Assembly (NCBI GenBank): GCA_028715605.1
Contig: JAQURM010000001.1
Location: forward strand, 124,001-188,000
DNA: 64,000 nt
Source of the DNA: Desulfovibrionales bacterium
GTDB lineage: Bacteria; Desulfobacterota; QYQD01
Direction: 5' to 3'
Notes under the pieces: generated by a model
Seen by the model: only the letters and a program-made list of their open reading frames with translations
The model's database searches: none
Told to the model about the DNA's origin: nothing
Shown here: positions 1 to 7,299 of the stretch, piece after piece
Numbering within the stretch: the stretch's first letter is position 1
Layout of the letters: each line of letters begins with the position of its first letter
Position numbers and translations under genes: made by a program

Positions 1-34
1 CTCAAAGAAGATGTCAGGGCAAGCTAAAAAAGCT

Positions 35-646
35 CTAGCCTTTGCGCCAGGATTTTTCACTTCCGTTTAACATCCGCCGGATGTTGTCTTTGTGTTTTAG
101 CCAGATAAGCACGGCCATGACCGCAGCCAGCATTGTATATATCTTTGAATGGCTGAACAGCCAGGCCAGTAAAGGCATGGCCGCGGCCGCAGTAAGCGAC
201 CCCACCGATACATATCCGGAGATCCAGGCAGCAGTTATAAATACCGGAAAGGCCGAAAACGCAGCCCCCGGTATGAGGACAATAAAAACACCCAGAGCCG
301 TAGCCACTCCTTTGCCGCCTTTAAATTTCAGATAAATAGGGTAGAGGTGGCCAATAAAGACGGCCAAGGCGATAAGACTGACCCATAGCTCCATCTTTGC
401 CATCCCGCGAAGGCCGTAGAAAGCAAGCCCTAAAGGGATGACGGCCTTAGTTATGTCACAAAAGAGGGTTAAGATACCCCATTTTTTGCCTAATAGCCGG
501 CCAACGTTAGTGGCGCCGATATTGCCGCTGCCGGCCTTACGGATATCCATCAGCCCTGCCCTCTTACCGATAATCAGGCCAAAGGGAACAGAGCCGAGGG
601 CATAACCTAATAAGATTAGTAAGATTACAACCGGTGGTATCGACAT
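35..646 (-). CDS. plsY: PlsY, acyl-phosphate glycerol-3-phosphate acyltransferase
   Basis: Integral membrane enzyme that moves the acyl group from acyl-phosphate to glycerol-3-phosphate, the first acylation in phospholipid synthesis. The 203-residue product has the family length. The N-terminal membrane segment leads into LGSVPFGLIIGK, then the glycine-rich GSGNIGATNVGR motif, and later KFKGGKGVAT; these are the conserved cytoplasmic substrate loops of PlsY. About five hydrophobic segments are visible. The ATG follows a purine run (GAAAAAGAG). The mrp/J-domain pair lies immediately upstream on the same strand. gpsA, which makes its glycerol-3-phosphate substrate, is also in this window, some 45 kb away. 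Confidence 0.95.
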   Translation of the reverse strand: MSIPPVVILLILLGYALGSVPFGLIIGKRAGLMDIRKAGSGNIGATNVGRLLGKKWGILTLFCDITKAVIPLGLAFYGLRGMAKMELWVSLIALAVFIGHLYPIYLKFKGGKGVATALGVFIVLIPGAAFSAFPVFITAAWISGYVSVGSLTAAAAMPLLAWLFSHSKIYTMLAAVMAVLIWLKHKDNIRRMLNGSEKSWRKG

Positions 647-666
647 CTCTTTTTCAGGGTAAGGTG

Positions 667-990
667 CTAATCTTTCTGTCTCTTGCTGCTCCAGAGGGGA
701 TCCTGACCGAATCTATCCATCCACCAGTTCTCATCTGTAGCTTCTTCCTTTGGCTCAAGACAATATCGGTAGTTCTGGCAGTAAGCCAGGAGAACCTGGT
801 AGGCCTCATTTATAGCCTGCATCTTCTGGTTATGTTTTTCCAGGTCTTTCCCCCGGGCAGTATCCGGATGCCAGCGTTGACATTTTTTACGATAGGCCTT
901 CTTTATTTCCGTAAGGGTGGCGAAGGCTGGGAGACCAAGAACTTCCCGGGCATTAGTTATCTCTTTGACGGTTGGTTTTCTATCGTGCAT
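667..990 (-). CDS. Small J-domain (DnaJ-like) protein
   Basis: About 107 residues. The first two thirds form a J domain (REVLGLPAFATLTEIKKAYR, then the signature HPD in WHPDTARGKD, then NEAYQVLLAYC). J domains stimulate Hsp70/DnaK ATPase, so this is a likely co-chaperone. It lacks the Gly/Phe, zinc-finger and C-terminal domains of true DnaJ, so the client is unknown. The chosen ATG lies two bases after the mrp stop codon, which suggests translational coupling. A GTG at 1017 would give a form longer by nine residues that overlaps mrp. It lies between mrp and plsY on the same strand and may be co-transcribed with them. Confidence 0.8.
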   Translation of the reverse strand: MHDRKPTVKEITNAREVLGLPAFATLTEIKKAYRKKCQRWHPDTARGKDLEKHNQKMQAINEAYQVLLAYCQNYRYCLEPKEEATDENWWMDRFGQDPLWSSKRQKD

Positions 991-992
991 GG

Positions 993-1871
993 TTACATAC
1001 GTGCTGCCGCCGGGCACTTGGCCTCTTCAGCCAAAATCCTTTCGGCTATCTTCTCAAAGGCGTTTGCCGCCGCACTCTGACCTTCCGCAGCCTGGTTCAT
1101 GAATGGCTTGCCGTCGTCGCTGGCCACAACAATCTTTGGCTCCAATGGGATCCGACCAAGAAAGGAAACACTCATTTCGCGGGCCAGCCTCTCCCCTCCG
1201 CCGATTTTAAATAATGGTATCTCCTTTCCGCAATGCGGACAACTGAGACCGCTCATATTCTCGACAAGCCCCAGGATAGCCATATTAGTCTTGCGACAGA
1301 AACGGATAGATTTACGCACATCAGAAAGGGACACCTCCTGCGGCGTGGTTACGATGAGCGCCCTGGTATCCTTTATGGTTTGCGCAATGGTCAAGGGTTC
1401 GTCGCCGGTGCCGGGGGGGGCGTCTATTATTAAATAATCCAGTTCTCCCCATCGCACTTCGCCCAAAAAAGTCCTTATAGCCTTGTATTTCAGAGGGCCG
1501 CGCCATATCACGGCCGAATCTTTATCCGCCAACAGGTATTCTATGGACATGAATTTGAGGTTTTCAGAGAAGGAAACCGGCTCAACCGCACTCTTCCGGT
1601 CGGATGGAGACAGATCCCGCATCCCCAGAAGCAGCGCTATATCCGGGCCGTGCAGATCAATATCCAGCAGCCCGACCTTACGCCCCTTCCGTGACAAGGT
1701 GAGAGCTATATTGGTTGAAATCGTGCTCTTACCCACGCCGCCCTTGCCGCTCATCACCAGTATCTTGTTTTTAATCCTGGCCAGGGATTCCTGGATCATC
1801 ATGTCTTCAATGTCCCGAGCCGGGCTATGTCCGGAAGACGGGCAACTGGGACTATGGCTGTTTGCGCTCAT
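993..1871 (-). CDS. mrp: Mrp/NBP35-family P-loop ATPase (iron-sulfur cluster carrier)
   Basis: Cytosolic Mrp-type ATPase expected to bind and deliver Fe-S clusters. The deviant Walker A is VMSGKGGVGKST near residue 45 of the product, followed by DIDLHGPD (switch I), YLIIDAPPGTGDEP (Walker B) and the C-terminal pair CPHC in LSCPHCGKEI, which bridges the cluster at the dimer interface. A short Cys-containing N-terminal tail precedes the ATPase. An in-frame ATG at 1883 exists, but the GGAGG it contains is placed correctly as the ribosome site for the ATG at 1871, so that start is preferred (292 residues). The small J-domain gene follows two bases after its stop. Confidence 0.92.
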   Translation of the reverse strand: MSANSHSPSCPSSGHSPARDIEDMMIQESLARIKNKILVMSGKGGVGKSTISTNIALTLSRKGRKVGLLDIDLHGPDIALLLGMRDLSPSDRKSAVEPVSFSENLKFMSIEYLLADKDSAVIWRGPLKYKAIRTFLGEVRWGELDYLIIDAPPGTGDEPLTIAQTIKDTRALIVTTPQEVSLSDVRKSIRFCRKTNMAILGLVENMSGLSCPHCGKEIPLFKIGGGERLAREMSVSFLGRIPLEPKIVVASDDGKPFMNQAAEGQSAAANAFEKIAERILAEEAKCPAAARM

Positions 1872-2103
1872 TTGGGCCTCCATTTATCTATTACTGGGAA
1901 AACACTATTGTGTCAAAAAATAATGTATGCTTTGGATATTGTCAAATTTAATCTCGGACCTACCCTAAATAGGTATAGACCTACTTACCAGCTTAGGGAT
2001 AGTAATTTGAGAGATAAGGCTGCGGAACCCGAATAGTATTGTATTAGTGATTTTTTGCACGATGTTTTTTTATAACTATGCATTATCACAATACATTTTT
2101 GTC

Positions 2104-2133
2104 TTGCAAGTGACAAGGGATTCGTTCTATACT
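2104..2133 (+). promoter_or_regulatory. Candidate sigma-70-type promoter for the receiver-kinase gene
   Basis: TTGCAA at 2104-2109 and TATACT at 2128-2133 are 18 bases apart. A start site about seven bases after the -10 box would fall almost on the ATG at 2141, and no Shine-Dalgarno sequence precedes that ATG. If used, this promoter would make a nearly leaderless mRNA. It rests on motif similarity only. Confidence 0.35.
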
Positions 2134-2140
2134 TTCGCCG

Positions 2141-3631
2141 ATGACCCAAAAGCAGACCGCATCCTTTCACAAAACCCTGGTGCAGGATAAGCCAAGGATT
2201 TTGATAGTTGATGACGACGGATCTCTGTGCAAATGCGTAGAAGAGGCTCTAACCGGAAATGGACTTTCTTGCACATCAGTACAAGACCCTATAAAAGCAT
2301 TAAAAACAATACACAGCGACCAACATGAAATTGCCATTTTGGACATCAACATGCCCAAAATGGACGGCATATCCCTGGCCAAAGAAATCAAAAAAACGCG
2401 TCCCCACGTCGGCATAATAATCATTACTGGATATGGAAGCCTTCATAATGCTGTGGAGGCAATAAAAGCCGGGGTTTACGACTTTATCCAAAAGCCGTTT
2501 AAGATAGATGAGCTATTGTTGAGCGTAAAACGTCTGGGGAAACTCCTGGAGCTGGAACGCGAAGTCGCTTCCAAGACAGAAGACCTGAAAAAATCGGAAA
2601 AACGCTACCGGACATTGATTGAAAATACAGCCGACGGCGTAGCCCTGATACAGAAAGACAAAATAGTCTTTCACAACAAGGCGTTAAGGAAGATACTCGG
2701 TTATGACCAGAGAACATTAAACAAGGGCAAACTGCAGGACTTGATATATGTGGATGACCGGGAAACGGCTGACCGATACATGAAGGACATCCTCGGCGGA
2801 TCCGACCATGGGCCGACCCAGTATCGGCTGAAAAAGAAGGATGGTTCGGTCTGCTGGGCCTCGGTAAACACCACCATTATTGAGTATCAGGGACAACCGA
2901 CGCCCCTTTCCTCTTTCCGCGATATTACACCCTCAGTAGAAATGGACAACATGAGAAAGGATATGGAGCGCATGCTCAGGCATGATATGCGTTCCCAATT
3001 GATCGGCATTCTGGGATTTATAAACAGGCTGATTAATCACACGCCGTTAACAGAACCCCAGCTAGAGTATTGCCGGAACATCCAGCGGTGCGGTGTGCAA
3101 CTGGAAAACATGATCGAAACCTACCTCGATATCTCGCGCCTGGAACAGGGTTTCTTTGTACTCAAAAAAGACCGCCTCAATCTTCTGGATGTAGTGAAAC
3201 AATCCCGCGATGCCCTGCGAGAACTGGCAGACAGGAAAAATATTAATATAGCCATAATATTCAATCACAAGATGTACTCCATAGAAGATAGCCTTTCCTT
3301 CTTCGGTGACAGAATCTACCTGCAAAATGCCTTCAATAACCTCCTTAAAAACGCCATAGAGGCATCCCCGCCGGATATGGGCGTTAAGATCAAGGTCCAG
3401 GAAAAAGAAACCCATATTAAAGTCAGCATCAGCAACTGGGGCATCGTCTCCGAAGAGATACGCGCCAGGTTCTTTGAAAAATACGCCTCATTCGGGAAAA
3501 AAGACGGCCTTGGCCTGGGCACATACATGGCCCGCCTGGTCGTCCAGGGCCATGGCGGCAATATAAACCTTCAGTCTTCCAAAGAGGATGGGACTACAGT
3601 AGTAATGGAGTTGCCCCATACCGGTCCTTAG
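2141..3631 (+). CDS. Receiver-PAS-histidine kinase hybrid signalling protein
   Basis: A 496-residue cytoplasmic protein with no membrane segment. Residues about 18-135 form a receiver domain (ILIVDDDGSL, phospho-acceptor Asp in AILDINMPKMDG, conserved Thr in IIITGYGS, Lys in FIQKPFK). A short coiled coil follows, then a PAS domain (about 155-265, starting KRYRTLIENTADG). The HisKA helix has the H-box MLRHDMRSQL, and the HATPase domain has an N-box (NNLLKNAIEASP) and GLGLGTYMARLVV. Domain order implies that phosphorylation of the receiver by another kinase tunes its own output. No partner regulator is adjacent. The signal is unknown. Confidence 0.9.
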   Translation: MTQKQTASFHKTLVQDKPRILIVDDDGSLCKCVEEALTGNGLSCTSVQDPIKALKTIHSDQHEIAILDINMPKMDGISLAKEIKKTRPHVGIIIITGYGSLHNAVEAIKAGVYDFIQKPFKIDELLLSVKRLGKLLELEREVASKTEDLKKSEKRYRTLIENTADGVALIQKDKIVFHNKALRKILGYDQRTLNKGKLQDLIYVDDRETADRYMKDILGGSDHGPTQYRLKKKDGSVCWASVNTTIIEYQGQPTPLSSFRDITPSVEMDNMRKDMERMLRHDMRSQLIGILGFINRLINHTPLTEPQLEYCRNIQRCGVQLENMIETYLDISRLEQGFFVLKKDRLNLLDVVKQSRDALRELADRKNINIAIIFNHKMYSIEDSLSFFGDRIYLQNAFNNLLKNAIEASPPDMGVKIKVQEKETHIKVSISNWGIVSEEIRARFFEKYASFGKKDGLGLGTYMARLVVQGHGGNINLQSSKEDGTTVVMELPHTGP

Positions 3632-3800
3632 CCGTTTATATATCCTTCTCCCAGTGTGGCGTTGCTTCCTCGATAACCTAATCATCCTGTCCCGGCTTAA
3701 TCATGTCCCAAATCAGGGTCGGGGGACGGACGGGAATCCACTTCGGCAAAGATATCGAATTTTCCAATTTGTATGGCAGTCGGCATAATAACCTCTTTTC

Positions 3801-3880
3801 AACCACGGAATACACGGACAAAACGAAAAAAGCTCTCACTTTTTTCCACATTTCCGTGCCTTCCGTGTGTTTCGTGGTTT
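3801..3880. repeat. Palindromic intergenic repeat, copy A
   Basis: AACCACGGAATACACGGA at the left edge pairs with TCCGTGTGTTTCGTGGTT at the right edge as near-perfect inverted arms around an A/T-rich centre. A related, more diverged element lies at 4918-5022. The last codons of the RhuM gene fall within this repeat. Elements of this shape are common non-coding palindromes in environmental proteobacterial genomes. Confidence 0.7.
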
Positions 3881-4897
3881 GCTCTTTTCCAGCTTTTTCA
3901 CTTCCTTCACTGCTTCGATGAAGTGCCGTTCCACCGGGGATGGCTCTTCCAGCATCTGCATTCGGTACCTTTCATATTCGATCCGCGCTTTTTCGATGGC
4001 TGCCTCGTGGCTGACTTTCCCCGCATGTTTGAGGATATCCCGTTCGCTGACTTTCAGAAACTCATCCAGTTTGGCAATCCAGTTCTTCATGTACATGGGC
4101 TTACGGCTCAACGCCTGAAGTTCGGCAAAGTCGAGGTAAATGGTTACGATCCGATTGAGGGTATCCAACTCCTCTATGGTCAGGTAATTTTTGGCGATCT
4201 CGCTGTCAGCCTGTCTGGGCTTGGCTCCCGTCCATAAGGTCAGGCCCATATTCGGTTTGGCGGCGTCCGCGCGGGCGGCGATGATCTCGGCGGCAGTGTG
4301 GCCGTGGGCGGCCCAGTGCATCTTGTTTTGCACCACTTGGAAAAACTTTCTAGACATGTCTGTATTGGAGTCGTAGTCGATGCTGGTGGCGTAGATGTCG
4401 AGCACCTTGCGCCAGAAAACCTTTTCAGAGGAGCGGATGTCCCGGATGCGGGCGAGCAGTTCATCGAAGTAGTTGCCGCCGCCTGCCTGCTTGAGCCGGT
4501 CGTCGTCCAGGGTGAAACCTTTGATTATATATTCCCGCAGGCGTTGTGTCGCCCACTGCCGGAAGCGGGTGGCCACGTGGCTTTTGATCCGGTATCCCAC
4601 GGAAATGATCGCGTCCAGGTTGTAGAATCTCCGGGTCCGTTGGACTTGCCGGGGCCCTTCAGTTTGAACCTGTAAGAAATCCTTACAAGTTGCCTTCTCG
4701 GCTAACTCCCCTTCCTGATAGATGTTCTTCAAGTGCAACGTGATATTTTGCGGGGTGGTCTGGAATAGCTGCGCCATGTCCGCCTGGGTCAGCCAAACCG
4801 TCTCGTTCTCAAGACGGACCTGGATGCGAGTGCGGCCATCCTCAGTATGGTAGAAGAGGATCTCCGAACGGGGCGATCTTTCCGGCAGGTTGATCAT
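3836..4897 (-). CDS. rhuM: RhuM-family protein (virulence RhuM / KilA-N-like)
   Basis: A 353-residue member of the RhuM family, widespread on islands, prophages and next to restriction or toxin loci; its biochemical role is not established. Recognisable stretches are VWLTQADMAQLFQTTPQNI (helix-turn-helix-like), RFYNLDAIISVGYRIKS and FRQWATQRLREYIIKG near the N terminus. The C-terminal half (KNYLTIEELDTLNRIVTIYL and RDILKHAGKVSHEAA) is also typical of the family. The last dozen residues are encoded by the palindromic repeat at 3801-3880, so the original C terminus was probably altered when the repeat arrived. The next gene upstream on this strand is the lipoprotein at 5171-5575, beyond a second repeat. 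Confidence 0.88.
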   Translation of the reverse strand: MINLPERSPRSEILFYHTEDGRTRIQVRLENETVWLTQADMAQLFQTTPQNITLHLKNIYQEGELAEKATCKDFLQVQTEGPRQVQRTRRFYNLDAIISVGYRIKSHVATRFRQWATQRLREYIIKGFTLDDDRLKQAGGGNYFDELLARIRDIRSSEKVFWRKVLDIYATSIDYDSNTDMSRKFFQVVQNKMHWAAHGHTAAEIIAARADAAKPNMGLTLWTGAKPRQADSEIAKNYLTIEELDTLNRIVTIYLDFAELQALSRKPMYMKNWIAKLDEFLKVSERDILKHAGKVSHEAAIEKARIEYERYRMQMLEEPSPVERHFIEAVKEVKKLEKSKPRNTRKARKCGKK

Positions 4898-4917
4898 AAA
4901 ATTCCCTCCATATTTTC

Positions 4918-5022
4918 AACCACAAAGTACCAGCCTGCGTGCAACGCACAGGCAAACACAAAACACTCGAAAACAGCTTTCATTTTTTCCCTTTCGTGTC
5001 GTTCGTGTTTCTGGTTTGATTT
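4918..5022. repeat. Palindromic intergenic repeat, copy B (diverged)
   Basis: Begins CAACCACAAAGTACCAG and ends CGTTCGTGTTTCTGGTTT, giving imperfect inverted arms related to the repeat at 3801-3880. It lies just upstream of the RhuM start, so the gene is bracketed by the two copies. No coding sequence is seen here. Confidence 0.5.
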
Positions 5023-5075
5023 CCCCGAGCTGTGCGCGCCGTAGATGAGTGATTGAATAAGCTTATTAAAATCTT

Positions 5076-5142
5076 AAGGACGTTAACGTTCAAGGTAAGG
5101 AGCTGGGTGGAAGCGGGCGAAGCCCGTTTGCGGAACGTCCTT
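5076..5142. repeat. Nested inverted repeat (possible terminator or attC-like element)
   Basis: AAGGACGTT at 5076-5084 and AACGTCCTT at 5134-5142 form a perfect nine-base stem. Inside it CGGGC-GAA-GCCCG (5114-5126) makes a second hairpin. TAACGTTCAAG and CCCGTTAGG at the flanks resemble integron attC boxes, but only loosely. It lies directly downstream of the lipoprotein gene on its strand, so a transcription-ending role is equally possible. Confidence 0.4.
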
Positions 5143-5170
5143 CTCGACCGGCCCGTTAGGGAAACTTTGG

Positions 5171-5575
5171 CTACTGTCTTACTGTGGATCCCAAGCCCGA
5201 CAGGACTGCCTTCGCGTCATATGTGCGGGGAACATCCGCAGGCCGTGAGCCCTTGAACATCTTGACTACCGCCGTTCGCGTAGTAAAGCCCTTCCCGTAT
5301 GTCGGGTGCCATTCCGTGTCTGTGTCGCGTTCAGTGAGCATAAACCAGTCGTAGCCCCTCTGGATGGTGAGTTCCGCCGCTCGGAGGAGTAAGAAGTTTT
5401 CGATAGTGCCGATGTCCGTGTATGCATTTCCCTCGAAACCCACTCGGTAGGTCGAGTCATCGATGGGCGTGTCGAAGTACCCGCCGGTAAATCCCTTCGG
5501 CTGGTAGGTGGAAGCACAGCCAACTAATAGTGTGGCGAGAAGCGTGGCAGAAAAAGTTTTGCGCAATAAATTCAT
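5171..5575 (-). CDS. Small outer-membrane-type lipoprotein, CC0125/CC1285-like
   Basis: A 134-residue protein with a lipoprotein signal: MNLLRKTFSATLLATLLVGC, where LVGC is a lipobox and Cys20 would be lipidated after SPase II cleavage. The mature part contains YRVGFEGNAYTDIGTIENF and LLLRAAELTIQRGYDWF, which resemble the CC0125/CC1285 lipoprotein family, of unknown function. The residue after Cys is Ala, consistent with outer-membrane sorting. The start has an AGGGAG-type ribosome site. The family assignment is from memory of the motif and is moderately certain; the lipoprotein nature is clear. Confidence 0.75.
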   Translation of the reverse strand: MNLLRKTFSATLLATLLVGCASTYQPKGFTGGYFDTPIDDSTYRVGFEGNAYTDIGTIENFLLLRAAELTIQRGYDWFMLTERDTDTEWHPTYGKGFTTRTAVVKMFKGSRPADVPRTYDAKAVLSGLGSTVRQ

Positions 5576-5750
5576 ACAATCTCCCTAACTTATATATTAA
5601 GTAGACGCTACTTTTTTCGTCTGCACTGAATACGAGAGGTATCGTATAGAAATCTGCCAAAAAACGCAACAGGATAACATTGCAATGAAACATTGGGCAG
5701 ATAAGGCCTGTGACGTACCGAAAAAGTCCGTCCTATTCCACGGAGTCCGG

Positions 5751-6707
5751 TCAAATGACCGTGTTATATTTTTCTTCTAAGACATCCCAATCAGTGACAG
5801 GATGACCATTAACTTTCCATGCTTTTTCCAAGGCGTCCAGGTTGCCAACCATAAAATTTATTCTTCCATCGTGATCAAAAGTTAAATTTATAGCCTGTCT
5901 TTCAGATGAGTTACGAGTATATGTAGCCTTGTTGCCATTTGAAAAGTGAACATTGAAACCAAATGCACCATCTTCTTTTGAAGACAGTATTTCAAGCACT
6001 TCATACTGAGGCCATTTGTGAAATCGCCTTAAGTTACCAAAAGCTTTAAGCCAGTCTTTATGTCTTATCATAAAACAACCAAAAAACTGCAGACATGAAT
6101 ATATTTTTTCTCCTAATTTATCAAAAGCTATCTCTTGCGATAAACCACCTTCTGTCCAATGAAAATGATTGTCCGTAATAACATAATCAGAGTGGAAGAA
6201 AGCATTCCTAACACGCTCATCAAAAAACGAATCAATCACTTCTATCAACTTTTTTTCTTCAATTGAAGATGCTAATTTTTTAATTTCTGTAATTTTCCTT
6301 GTAACACTTGGGGGAATATATTCATAAATTTTATTCTTTTTCGGTCGGTTAAGATAATCGAATGGTCCAATTACGTAGTTTTGACCAGCAATACATCTCA
6401 TTAAATTGGCCAGCATGACATGAGGAGCTGTCATTTCAATCGCATGGCAATACATTAATAATCCAATACGTAGAGACGATTTATCGCTCCTTTCGGAACT
6501 AGCCTTTTGAGATAACCAGTTATAATCCTCAAATGCTTTTTTCGATTCCTCGAAGGGGTCCACGTTTCTATATGACATTCCTCCCACACGCAGCAAGGTA
6601 CACAATGTACCAAACGGATCAGAACTAAATGCCCGCTTGAATAATGAATCAAGGCATTCCAAAATGTTTTTTTGTATTTCTGTATTTATCCTTTGTCGTA
6701 TTTTCAA
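5751..6707 (-). CDS. Hypothetical protein with a HEPN-like Rx4H motif
   Basis: A 318-residue protein not assigned to a family by reading. It is mostly helical in appearance, AT-rich, and has no signal or membrane segment. Near the middle VRNAFFHSDY gives Arg167-Asn168-x3-His172, which fits the R-N-x3-H form of the HEPN RNase active site; a helical region (about 75-165) precedes it, as in HEPN proteins. The C-terminal third (FGFNVHFSNGNKATYTRNSS) looks beta-rich and separate. HEPN proteins often act as RNases in toxin and phage-defence systems, but one motif is thin evidence. It shares strand with the lipoprotein and RhuM genes in a region of foreign-looking composition. Confidence 0.7.
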   Translation of the reverse strand: MKIRQRINTEIQKNILECLDSLFKRAFSSDPFGTLCTLLRVGGMSYRNVDPFEESKKAFEDYNWLSQKASSERSDKSSLRIGLLMYCHAIEMTAPHVMLANLMRCIAGQNYVIGPFDYLNRPKKNKIYEYIPPSVTRKITEIKKLASSIEEKKLIEVIDSFFDERVRNAFFHSDYVITDNHFHWTEGGLSQEIAFDKLGEKIYSCLQFFGCFMIRHKDWLKAFGNLRRFHKWPQYEVLEILSSKEDGAFGFNVHFSNGNKATYTRNSSERQAINLTFDHDGRINFMVGNLDALEKAWKVNGHPVTDWDVLEEKYNTVI

Positions 6708-6740
6708 CTTCAGCCATTATGTTGTCAAGTTTTTAACACC

Positions 6741-6760
6741 TAACGAGTCTGTAGAAAAAG
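6741..6760. repeat. Single arm of a small inverted-repeat element
   Basis: TAACGAGTCTGTAGAAAAAG is identical over 20 bases to 26631-26650, where it is the left arm of a complete element with a matching right arm. Here only one arm is recognisable, so this is a solo or decayed copy. The rest of 6708-6880 holds no gene that I can see. Confidence 0.6.
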
Positions 6761-6885
6761 GTCAAAATTAAAGGATTCTAATGCGCCGGCGGCTGATGCT
6801 GCCGTTATACAAATGAATCAGATTATATATTGTTTACAACAATCTACAAGCATATCAACAGATACTCATGCTATTTAACACGATA

Positions 6886-6914
6886 TTGACATAACCAGTA
6901 TTTTTGCATAAATT
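6886..6914 (+). promoter_or_regulatory. Promoter for the small membrane-peptide gene
   Basis: A perfect TTGACA (6886-6891) and TAAATT (6909-6914) are separated by exactly 17 bases. The expected start near 6921 leaves a short leader with a strong AAGGAGGTG ribosome site at 6937-6945. The combination supports expression of the ORF at 6952. Confidence 0.6.
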
Positions 6915-6951
6915 GTTTTTATTCAAGCAGAGCACGAAGGAGGTGGGGGCT

Positions 6952-7023
6952 ATGACCAAGATTGTTTCTTGGCTAATGAAACTCAGCCTACCGCTTCCGA
7001 TTGTTCTCCTGCTTTGCAGGTAG
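6952..7023 (+). CDS. 23-residue hydrophobic peptide (candidate small membrane protein or type I toxin)
   Basis: The reading frame encodes MTKIVSWLMKLSLPLPIVLL followed by LCR. It has a strong ribosome site seven bases upstream and a good promoter, so it is unlikely to be a chance frame. After a short charged start it is a single hydrophobic segment long enough to insert in the membrane. Shortly downstream, GTAAGGA and TCCTTAC (7031-7052) form a seven-base stem. Size and composition recall Ibs-like type I toxins or small stress peptides, but no antisense RNA promoter was identified and no sequence family is recognised. The remainder of the gap to 7299 holds only a degenerate palindromic repeat around 7200-7260. 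Confidence 0.5.
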   Translation: MTKIVSWLMKLSLPLPIVLLLCR

Positions 7024-7299
7024 TGAAGGTGTAAGGAGGGCTAAATCCTTACATGGCATGTCAGCCAAAGCGGTTCCTTCGTCACTTATTCCAATACTGT
7101 TTGTAATCATTAGCGATAACACACAGCGATAATTCCGTGAATGCCCAAATACCCGGATACTATCATCCCCCCTACTGCGGATAAACTTCAGCAGGAATCC
7201 AGCAAGAGACTGGATGCCAGATCAAGCCTGTCCTCAACTTGATTGGGGATCCGGCATGACATTTTCATGTACTTACCTGCCGGAGTAATAAAATCATCT

